Shown in pieces: positions 56,985-64,000 of a DNA stretch of 64,000 nucleotides. A program made the translations under genes and the position numbers. The DNA is from Azolla caroliniana (Eukaryota; Polypodiophyta). Under the pieces are notes generated by a model, which was not told the DNA's origin, made no database searches, and was given only the letters and a program-made list of their open reading frames with translations. How positions within the stretch are numbered: position 1 is the stretch's first letter; each line of letters starts with the position of its first letter. The DNA is taken from NCBI GenBank assembly GCA_043228905.1, contig JBHGNT010000009.1:14880001-14944000 (forward strand), given 5' to 3'.

Positions 56985-57162
56985 GTATGCACGAAAATGA
57001 TACTAGGCCTTAGGGGTTCTCATTTCATTTATATTTACAACATGCTAACGTACGAGTGTAACCATTGCCCCCCATTACCCCATTCATTCATGTGCACATT
57101 GCACGTGACAAGAAACGTACGAGTGTAACCATTGCCCCATTCATTCGTGTGCACATTGCACG

Positions 57163-57495
57163 TGCCAAGAAGAGAATGTGAGATTTCGGCTACGGTCAAC
57201 AATCAATTTCCTCCACGTCCTCATTGACCTTGCTCACATTTGCAGTTTCCGACTTCATTGTAAAGGACCCTCAACTTGTCTTTTATTGAAGATCTTTTCG
57301 CCGTAATGGGTATGGCCAACCTCGATCCGTCTAGCTCCACGAGGTGGTAGATGGCATTGTTGTTGGCACGTGTAACCTTCTTGCGAACTTTCTTCTCGTT
57401 TTTTGTTGGTTGTCAAGGTTGTTGTTGTAGATCAATACCCAACCTCCTTCAATCTTCTTGGGGTGCAATCGATGCGTCTTGTCGAACCGAATCCA
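57163..57495 (-). pseudogene. Gypsy E integrase tail remnant
   Basis: On the minus strand FDKTHRLHPKKIEEGGWVL and NNNLDNQQ match the C-terminal integrase of copy D. It then decays to the acidic end. This is the only pol sequence left in E. The junction with the foreign frame lies near 57495. Confidence 0.75.
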
Positions 57496-59590
57496 AAAAC
57501 TGGGTGCTTCTTATTAGCCAATCCTTTTCTTTGATATGGGAGATGGAAACATTGGCAATACAACCTCCTCTATTTAGTTGAACATCCCACCATCTTGATG
57601 CATCTTTCCCTTCCTTCTCATGGGTAGTCCTCATAATCACTTCTTTCCTTTCTTCTTCATAAATAATAACCATCCATTTTACCACAACATCATCTTCTTC
57701 GATAACAACCTCAATGTTAATTATACTTACATCATCATTATAGTCATCCTTTGAGTTAACAATATCTTTAGTCACCGAATTATTTATCACGAGATAACCA
57801 TCATATTCAATATCATCTACCCTAAACTCATCCTTCCTGCACACACTCACTACACCAACATTATCATCATACACATCCCAAACCATCATAACATTTTCTA
57901 GATTATCCTCAATCTTATCAACCTTAGTCCCATCCTTCCCACACATACTCACAACATCAACATCATCATTATACACATCCCGAATAACATTTTCTAGATT
58001 TTCCTTACTTATACCCTTTTGATCATTAAGTAACCCTACATCATCATGGACATATTTTTGTAGAACGTCCTCATCATCACAAATCCCTATTCTATTTTCA
58101 TAATGGATATCCTCATGAATGTCACCATTTGATTTAGTGAAACTCTTATAAAATCTATCCCGAAGAAAACCAATTCAACCTAAAACACACAATTCCTCTT
58201 CATCACTCTCACCCTCATCATTACCCTTATCTTAACCATATCCACAGAAAGTGCACAACTTTTTATCTTCATAACCCTTGTTCTTCTCTTGGCACTCACT
58301 CTCACCATCAATAATAAACTCTCTCTTACTATCATCAAGCCCTAAATCATGTGTATCATTATTATCATCATTGTCATCATGTTTAAATGTAAATTTTTTG
58401 TCTCTTCCTAACTTCTCCTCTTGTTCGCGGCCCTCATTAAACCTATCAGACTCGTCATCACAATTTAAACCATGAGAGTCTAGATTCCAACTTCTCTCAC
58501 CATCATGAATTTTGAGTGTAGCACAACCATGAAGAGCTCGACCTTGATTTCTCCTCTTGAGTTTATAGTAATCTTTGCCACGATCATAACCTTGTAGATC
58601 TCAAGCACTCTTTGTGAGTGTGTAATGATCTTTGTCTTTATCATAACCATGTAGATCTTGATCTTTCTCCTCAAGCCCACGTTCTTTGTTACATGTCTCT
58701 TCATGACTGCATCCTTGAGTATCTTGGTCTTTTCCCTCTAGGCCACTTTCTTCACCGCATGTCTCTTCATGATCGCATCCTTCTCGATCTTCCCTCTTGA
58801 GCCCACATTCTTCATCACATCTCTCTTCATTATTGTATCCTTCTTCAGTGCGTCTCTCTCTTCTCTTGAGTTTGCAATGAACTTCATGATGAAAATCACA
58901 ATCTCTCCCTTCAACATAATGTTCTTCGTCACATGTTTCTCTTTTGTCGAGTTTGCAATGATCCTCGTAAGGACCATAGGCATGTCGATCTCTCTTGTCA
59001 AGCCCACGTTCTTCTTCATGACCGCATCCTTGAATATCTCGTTCGTCCGTTTTGAGCCCTTGTTCTTCATCGCATGTCTCTTCACGATCACATCCTCGAA
59101 TATCTTGATCTTTTGTCTTGATCCCACGTTCTTTGTCGTATGTCTCTTCATGATCACGTTCTCGAATATCTTGATCTTCCCTCTTGAGCCCACGTTCTTC
59201 GTCGTGTCTCTCTTCACAACCGCATCCTCGAATATCTCCATCTTTCCTTACGAGCCCACATTCTTCGTTGAAAGTCTCTTCATGAAAATAATCGCGATCA
59301 TCTCGATCATCTTCATCTTCACCATCGTTGAGTAAACCATGAAAAGGTTGAGGCCTGAATCTTGATGTCATAATCGCTTCGTACCAATCCGGAACTTCTT
59401 GATATAGTCTTTTGACTTTCCTTGCCAGCTTGAGATACTCCATCGCTTTATCATTATCATCATGCAACAACATTTCGATGGCCTTCCTTACAAATGGAAT
59501 GATTACGAGCCTTGGACCACCTTCTATTCTAATCGACTCCTCTAAGTTGTAAGCAAGCAAGACCACATCCATCATTCGTGTTGCCTCCAT
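57496..59590 (-). CDS. Unknown acidic, repeat-rich reading frame carried by gypsy E
   Basis: From the ATG at 59590, just after the primer site where gag should be, one frame runs for about 700 codons with only three in-frame stops (58601-58603, 58232-58234, 58175-58177). The N-terminal 85 residues look globular and helical (LAYNLEESIRIEGGP, VRKAIEMLLHDDND, YLKLARKVKRLYQEVPDWYE). An acidic stretch follows, then about seven or eight 22-residue repeats (EETCDEExGLKxxDQDIxG pattern; 66-bp DNA unit) over roughly 59275-58600. The C-terminal third is Asp/Asn/Val-rich (YNDDVDVVSMCGKDG, VYDDNVGVVSVCRKDE, an imperfect repeat of about 33 residues). It resembles neither the gag nor the pol of copies A-D. 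I do not recognise a family. It may be a captured host gene or a new element protein. Confidence 0.6.
58600..59275 (-). repeat. 66-bp coding tandem repeat in the gypsy E reading frame
   Basis: Units of 66 bp encode 22-residue repeats, for example minus-strand units starting near 59270, 59204, 59138 and 59072, and again near 58800-58610. Between them is a less regular Lys/Arg/Asp stretch (CKLDKRETCDEEH, CKLKRRERRTEEG). Unit boundaries follow the GAAGAGAC-type codon start. Confidence 0.7.
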
Positions 59591-59629
59591 TACCACCTAG
59601 TGTTCTTCATGTTGGGTTCACCAAATAGA

Positions 59630-59977
59630 TGTCGTGTGGCGCGTGACACACGTGCCAAACGTCGCGATGTGCGTGTCACATAGGCGCGGACAAGCATTGG
59701 GCCTCTATCCGCTAGTGGTTATCGAGGAGATGAATTAGCCGTTTTAGGTTTATTGTCGGGTTGTTCTTTGTTATCAAAGACACACCCCAACTAGAATCAA
59801 CAGTGCGGTGGATTGATGGGTAGGCGGTGGTAATGTGGTGTGCAACGTTTAGCGGGCGACGACAACAACGAAATGATCTTTGCCGGTGCTATTTCCTTCT
59901 TGATGAGAATTCCAAAGATAGAGTGAATGACCACACGAAATGAAATTGTAGTAGCTAAAGTGACGCACTAATATGGT

Positions 59978-60008
<31 letters not shown>

Positions 60009-60660
60009 CGGGAATTGAGGAAGTGTTTAAGATAGATAGATAAATGGATGGAAATTCCATTTCCGGGTTTGAACCCTTGACATCAATGTTGAGAAACAAG
60101 ACAAGTCACCAATAAGATAAGTAGGTTTTTTTAATATTAAATTAATGTTGATTCAATACATACCTTGATTGATGCCTCCCTTGATTCCCCCTTCTTTCTT
60201 TCTTATATAGATGCCCCCATGCATATGATGCATGTGAAGGTGTAAGACATGCATACAATGCATGAGATGCATGCAATGCATGAGATGCATGCAATGCATG
60301 ATTGCCATTTGGTACTTATGCATCGCATGTGATGCATGATGACCATGTCCCTCATTCAAGCTCTAATGTATGAGCATTTACATGTGAAAAATACAATGAT
60401 GAAAATATAATAAGTAACAACTTAGCCTAATTGTAAGTCAATTGTGTCTTAACTTGGAGGTGCAAGGTTCAAACCTTACTTGCACCCCTTGGTATGCACG
60501 AAAATGCTATTAGGCCTTAGGGGTTCTCATTTTATTTATATTTACAACATGCTGACGTACGAGTGTAACCATCGCCCCATTCATTTATGTGCACAATGCA
60601 CCTTTTCAATTTTCTCCGTTCCATGCAATTTTCACACTATCGCCGAAAATCGTCACGACA
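59630..60660 (-). repeat. 5' LTR of gypsy E
   Basis: 1031 bp; minus-strand start TGTCGTGACGATTTTCGGCG (close to the D LTR start), end CACACGACA. It is followed by TCTATTTGGTGAACCCAACATG, the lineage primer-site-like sequence with CpG changed to CpA. It holds ten ATGCAT hexamers at 60217-60340 and the TATA-like CTATATAAG at about 60203-60211. Confidence 0.9.
60216..60341 (-). promoter_or_regulatory. RY-motif array upstream of TATA, gypsy E 5' LTR
   Basis: Ten ATGCAT hexamers, six of them at nine-base spacing, sit just upstream of CTATATAAG on the minus strand. The 3' LTR has eight in the same place (56732-56836), so the array has gained or lost an 18-bp piece. Confidence 0.6.
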
Positions 60661-60664
60661 ACGT

Positions 60665-60834
60665 ATAACATAGGACTCTACCTCAGGTTTCATTTTTGGT
60701 AAGAAAAACCTAACTTTTATCAAAGCTATGTTAGTAACGAGTGTGATTTGCAGAAATGTGTATGGACTTGTGTCGGTTTTGAACAACAAACAACGTAGAC
60801 AGAAAATAGAATGGCGTGGACTTACACAGTGCAA
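60665..60834 (-). pseudogene. Chromovirus F integrase, upstream fragment
   Basis: ALIKVRFFLPKMKPEVESYV is the HHCC-proximal integrase segment. Removing E and one ACGT joins it in frame to CPQCQVIKAER at 56119. Homology fades beyond about 60740. Confidence 0.75.
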
Positions 60835-61159
60835 GCTCTAATGGAAAGCTATATTGCTTCGTTCTCTCTCTCTCTCTGAGATACAATACAAAGAACCAGA
60901 GAATCTGTTCTTCCTCACTCTTCCTCTCGTTACTCATTACAATGTTAGGTGTTTGCTTATATACTAAGCCCTAACTTATTAACGAGTTCATACTCGGACG
61001 GATACAACTTGGAAGGAGTCGGCGTTTTATGCCAACAAAGTCCCCCGTAAAAGGACTACTGTTTCTTGCATGTACAAGTATTTGGGGTTATCTCCCCCGT
61101 AAGCCTAGATTACAAAATTGATCTAAGTTTATATGTTACAAGTCGGTCGGCATGCAGCC
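60740..61159. other. Unassigned sequence between chromovirus F and copia copy 2
   Basis: No gene. The CTCTCTCTCTCTGAGATACAATACAAAG-type text near 60862-60890 and the ending near 61040 (TTATGCCAACA) resemble an old minus-strand LTR fragment, but no partner copy is in the window. Confidence 0.3.
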
Positions 61160-61598
61160 TGTAAAAAGAACAACGTGTGGAAGCAACAGAAAACCAAACG
61201 TAAGAAAAACACAGGTTTAATGGAAATATTGGACACACACAATACGCAGGAGAGACAAAGATAAAGAGTCAATACACACACAACTTTTTCAAAAATAATA
61301 CTCAATCTGTACATAGGATGTGCTTAGTGAGCACTTTTATACAAGTCCATACGGACTAATAGAAGTGCTGACACGTACTTCAATGCTCATAAATGAGCTC
61401 TACACTAAATTCCAAAATATATTCCTACGCGGAATATCTTTCCAACAGCCTCGTGGTTTACGCACCGTTACAATTTCTTGTTGCGCACCAGTTTGCGCAC
61501 CGGTTTACGCATTGGTCCAGCCTAACCGATCGGTCCCAACCGATCCGGTTCTCGGCTTGCATAGCCGATGCGGCCAATGTTGAGCTTGTATCTCAACA
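61160..61598 (-). repeat. 3' LTR of copia copy 2
   Basis: 439 bp; minus-strand start TGTTGAGATACAAGCTCAAC, preceded by TTGAGGGGGAG. The end TTTTTACA at 61160 is chosen by alignment with the copy 1 LTR end. A TATA-like TATAAAAGTG lies near 61335-61345 on the minus strand. Confidence 0.8.
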
Positions 61599-62150
61599 CT
61601 CCCCCTCAAGCTCAACTTGAGGCTCTTCTGGTTCCTCTGGATCACCACTCCGGTTCCTTTTGGCTTCACACCTCGCTCGTGCTCCTCGTCCTGTTCGATT
61701 CCGCGCGCCTCGACCCTTCCGGTCGGCGTATGTGCTCGTGTGGCCCTTCTCAGCTCCCTTGCTGTCGCGGTGTTGGCACCTCTTCGGCTGCCGTTTCTTC
61801 CTCTTGGCCCTTGGTTGATTTGGCGTCTCCGAATCAAACATCCGAACCGAATCAGCTTCCTACGATCGATTTTCGCTCTCATCCGAGTTGGCTTCAACTA
61901 CCCCATGCTTGGCTTGCGTCGGCTCTTTCTTTCGGCTGCTTCCCTCACGTCCTCTTTTGGAGTCTCTCGCGGATCCGCCCTGGGCTTCTTCAGCCAACCT
62001 AAAATCGAATTCGTCATCCGACTCGGCGTCATGGTCTCTTCCGCTCCTTTCTTGCTTCCTTCCATGGTCTTCCGGGACTTCTCTCCCCCTCAAGTTCGGC
62101 AAATCGCGGTGTTGCAACCCAAGTGCACCCGAGAATTGCTCCAACTTGAT
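61599..62150 (-). CDS. Copia copy 2 pol C-terminal extension
   Basis: After the RNase H end the frame reads HRDLPNLRGREVPEDHGRKQ without a stop, then SGRDHDAESDDEFDF and an Arg/Lys/Ser-rich segment. A shifted frame follows with KRQPKRCQHRDSKG, AEKGHTSTYADRKG, RGARARCEAKRNRSGD and ELEGEC. The acidic start and basic end match copy 1 (SGSDRDAESDEEF, WKRCQYRD). Here the segment is fused directly to pol, which implies that copy 1's separating TAG is secondary. No family is recognised. Confidence 0.6.
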
Positions 62151-62660
62151 GAGACCAAGGGGCTTGGTGAAAATGTTGGCGGTCTGCCGATCCGTCGGAA
62201 CATACTAAAGTTCGACATCACCGGAGAGGACATGCTCGTGGACAAAGTAAAGTGGTAGTGCACCTCAATGTGCTTAGTCCGGGCGTGGAAGTCAGGGTTC
62301 TTCGCTAACTGGATGCTACTGAGGTTGTCGTAGTAGATCGTCGTCAGATCAGACACCTCCACCTGCAGATCCTGAAGTAGTCGTTTCAGCTAGATGGCTT
62401 CGCATGTTGGACAACCGCTCCTCTATACTCGGCTTCGGTGCTTGACAGGGCAATTGTCGTCTGCTTCTTGCTACTCCACGCAATCGCGACGCTCCCAAGA
62501 GAGAACGCGAATCTGGATGTGGATCGGCGATCGCCGGCGTTTCCGACCCAATCAGCATCGGTGTAGCCTACTAACTGCGTGGTAGTATCGGTCTGATATA
62601 GTAGCCCCTGGTCCTTAGTGCCACTGACGTACCGGAGTACGCGTTGTGCGCACTAAAGGT
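62151..62660 (-). pseudogene. Copia copy 2 RNase H
   Basis: From the right: LRYVSGTKDQGLLYQ-like text, YTDADWVGNAGDRRSTS, SSKKQTTIALSSTEAEYR near 62450, then YYDNLSSIQLAKNPDFHART, HIEVHYHF and PTDRQTANIFTKPLGL. Catalytic Asp and Glu positions are recognisable. At least two frameshifts are present. Confidence 0.8.
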
Positions 62661-63500
62661 GCTCCTCGGTTGGCCGCGCCATGAACTGACTAATCACACC
62701 GACCGGGTAGCTGATGTCTGGTCGAGTGATAGTCAAGTATATGAGGCTTCTGACAATCTGTCGGAACCTCTTCGGGTCGCAAACCTTTCCGTAGTCGGGG
62801 CGAAGCTTGACGGTTCTATCTAGAGGAGTCGAGACAGAATTACAATCTGCCATCCTGAACTTGAAGAGCATACTCATCACGTAATGTTGTTGGCTTATCA
62901 GTATGCCTTTGGGGGTATGGATCACTTTGATCCCGAGGAAGTAATGAAGGTCCCCCAGGTCCGTCATGTCAAATGATGCCGCGAGCTAGAGCTTTACACA
63001 GTCAATTTAACCTAGGTCAGCGCCGGTGATGACCAAGCCATCAACATAAAGTAAAATACTAACCGGCATGAGTCGACCTTTCTGAATGAACAGTGAAGAG
63101 TCCGATTTTCGCGTTCCAAGCACGCGGGGCTTGCTTTAGTCCGTAAAGGGACTTCTTCAACCGGCAGACCGCCGAGGTGTTCATTCCGGAGTGAAATCCA
63201 AGGGGTTGTACCATGTACACCTATTCCTCAAGCTCGCCTTGCAGGAATGCATTCTTGAGATCCATCTGATGTAACACAAATGTCTCATCGTAGTCGATGC
63301 CATGTTGTTACGCGTAGCCTTTCGCTACTAACCGGACCTTGTATCAATTCACCGAGCCATGTCTGATTCTAATGAATCGAGTCCATTTCGAATTTCATGG
63401 ATTGTAGCCATGTTTCGGCGTCCGGTGTGGCTATAGCTTCTTCATACGTGCTTGGTTCATCAGCATCCGTGTAGTTGACATAGTCGAGGCCCGGTTGATA
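62661..63500 (-). pseudogene. Copia copy 2 reverse transcriptase, catalytic Asp lost
   Basis: The upstream part is heavily shifted (LQSMKFEMDSI and [14 protein letters not shown]-like text). The catalytic site near 63038-63049 reads LLYVDG instead of LLYVDD, so one metal-binding Asp is Gly. Downstream 62967-62653 is open: MTDLGDLHYFLGIKVIHTPK, ILISQQHYVMSMLFKF, TVKLRPDYGKVCDPKRF and YPVGVISQFMARP. Confidence 0.8.
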
Positions 63501-64000
63501 AAACTCTGTTGGCCTTCGAGCTCGTCCAGATCTCTTGGGTGCCGTAATATCTGGTTCGGATCCGTCAATCAGTTCCGATTGAAGATTGGTATTTGTTGAA
63601 CCAGTTGTGTCAGGAGTCTTGTTAGGTGTCCCACCCCTGCGGTTGTCGTCGACTCTTTTCTAACTTGTCTCTTTGTGACTTTACATGTATCGATCCTTGT
63701 CGATTCAGTTGTGTCGACTTTGTCTTTGAGTTTGATGATAGGACTTGTTGTTGATTTGGTGTCGGTAGGGAAGCTGGCAACTTGTTGGAGTTCGACTGTT
63801 TGTCGAGTCTCCGATTCGGCCCGGTTGGTTGGTCCTTCTACGACAGTGTTGTAATCTTTGAAGGATACCTTCTTACAAACTGTTCTCTGTTGGTTCCGCT
63901 GAGAGAAGATAGATTCTTCATTGAAGACTACGTCGTTGCTCCGGATCAATTTCCGGTTCTCAGGGTCCCATAGCCGGTAGCCGAAGTCCCCATCGGTTCC
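63501..64000 (-). pseudogene. Copia copy 2 integrase C-terminal end and linker
   Basis: Starts at the window edge with FGYRLWDPENRKLIRSNDVV and FNEESIFSQRNQQRT, the usual C-terminal integrase motif of plant copia. A Ser/Thr/Lys-rich linker to RT follows (KSTTSPIIKLKDKVDTTES). The frame is open to 63569, then a stop. Confidence 0.85.

Larger units (their letters stand above)
56124..57162 (-). repeat. 3' LTR of gypsy E, U3 start deleted
   Basis: Matches the 5' LTR but lacks its first 65 or so bases and the purine tract; the deletion joins GGCACGT to GTGCAATGTGCAC. A block of about 60-70 bp is locally duplicated (ACGTACGAGTGTAACCATTG at 57046 and again at 57115). It holds tRNA-like stretches at 56577-56640 (minus) and 56911-56984 (plus). 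Confidence 0.82.
56124..60660 (-). mobile_element. Non-autonomous gypsy derivative E with a foreign reading frame
   Basis: LTRs are 56124 to about 57162 (3') and 59630-60660 (5'), with the duplication ACGT at 56120-56123 and 60661-60664. It inserted in the integrase of chromovirus F, whose frame resumes on both sides (FFLPKMKPEVESYVIR then CPQCQVIKAER). The LTR start and integrase remnant resemble copy D. Gag, protease, RT and most of integrase are absent. A roughly 2.1-kb unrelated frame lies between the primer site and the integrase tail. The purine tract and the first part of the 3' LTR have been deleted. Confidence 0.88.
61160..64000 (-). mobile_element. Ty1/copia copy 2, same family as copy 1, cut by the window end
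   Basis: The 3' LTR is at 61160-61598 and the coding region extends to the window edge, reaching only the end of integrase. Its LTR, polypurine tract and post-pol basic reading frame match copy 1. The 5' LTR and gag must lie beyond 64000. Confidence 0.88.

Noticed and set aside
58600-59275. 66-bp regular repeats that could look like a CRISPR array
   Set aside because: The whole unit repeats with no unique spacers, the frame is open through it, and the context is a eukaryotic retroelement.
58769-59335. Plus-strand hydrophobic open frame (Phe/Ile/Ser-rich) suggesting a multi-pass membrane protein
   Set aside because: It is the complement of the Glu/Asp-rich repeat frame; the minus-strand frame is far longer and starts at the correct place after the primer site.

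Overview
The window looks like nuclear DNA from a land plant with a large, transposon-rich genome. Supporting signs are Ty1/copia elements primed by initiator-Met tRNA (TGGTATCAGAGC), Ty3/gypsy and chromodomain gypsy elements, a LINE, SINE-like tRNA heads, a plant-type telomere motif (TTTAGGG), and one host gene fragment recognisable as plant Mediator subunit MED14. The MED14 exon is quite diverged from the flowering-plant form I know, so a seed-free plant (fern, lycophyte or bryophyte) is possible; this is inference and I cannot name the species. Host coding sequence is almost absent. Nearly all genes are retrotransposon genes broken by stops and frameshifts.

Layout: 1-3480 holds MED14 exon 1 on the minus strand with its presumed intron and leader. 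3477-3788 is a MITE with a 9-bp target duplication. 4584-17106 is a copia element (TSD TCTAC) carrying two nested insertions: gypsy copy A (7683-14769) and a solo LTR (15481-16177). 17658-18190 is a 272-bp tandem repeat. 18508-20420 is a decayed gypsy element (H). 21366-23043 is the gag and 5' LTR of a minus-strand copia. 23044-27866 is an unusual gypsy fragment (G) whose RNase H reading frame continues into a long coiled-coil ORF. 28305-54162 is a nested stack: gypsy copy B (minus, TSD ACGT) is split by copy C (29600-40721, TSD CCGG), itself holding a LINE (36034-40062), and by copy D (41317-49362, TSD CCGC/CCAC). 54521-60830 is a chromovirus fragment (F) split by gypsy derivative E (56124-60660, TSD ACGT). 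61160-64000 is a second copia of the first family, running off the end.

Copies A to E belong to one gypsy lineage: LTR ends TGTCG...CGACA, a shared PBS-like TGGTGAACCCGACGTG, a DHG protease motif, and 4-bp target duplications that all have or derive from a central CpG. Copies A to D carry gag-protease-RT-RNase H-integrase in that order. E has lost nearly all of this and instead carries an unrelated, acidic, repeat-rich reading frame of about 700 codons in the gag position. That frame is my main candidate for something undescribed. Others are the CpG-centred insertion preference, RY-motif (ATGCAT) arrays upstream of the TATA boxes of the D and E LTRs, and a conserved basic extension after copia pol.
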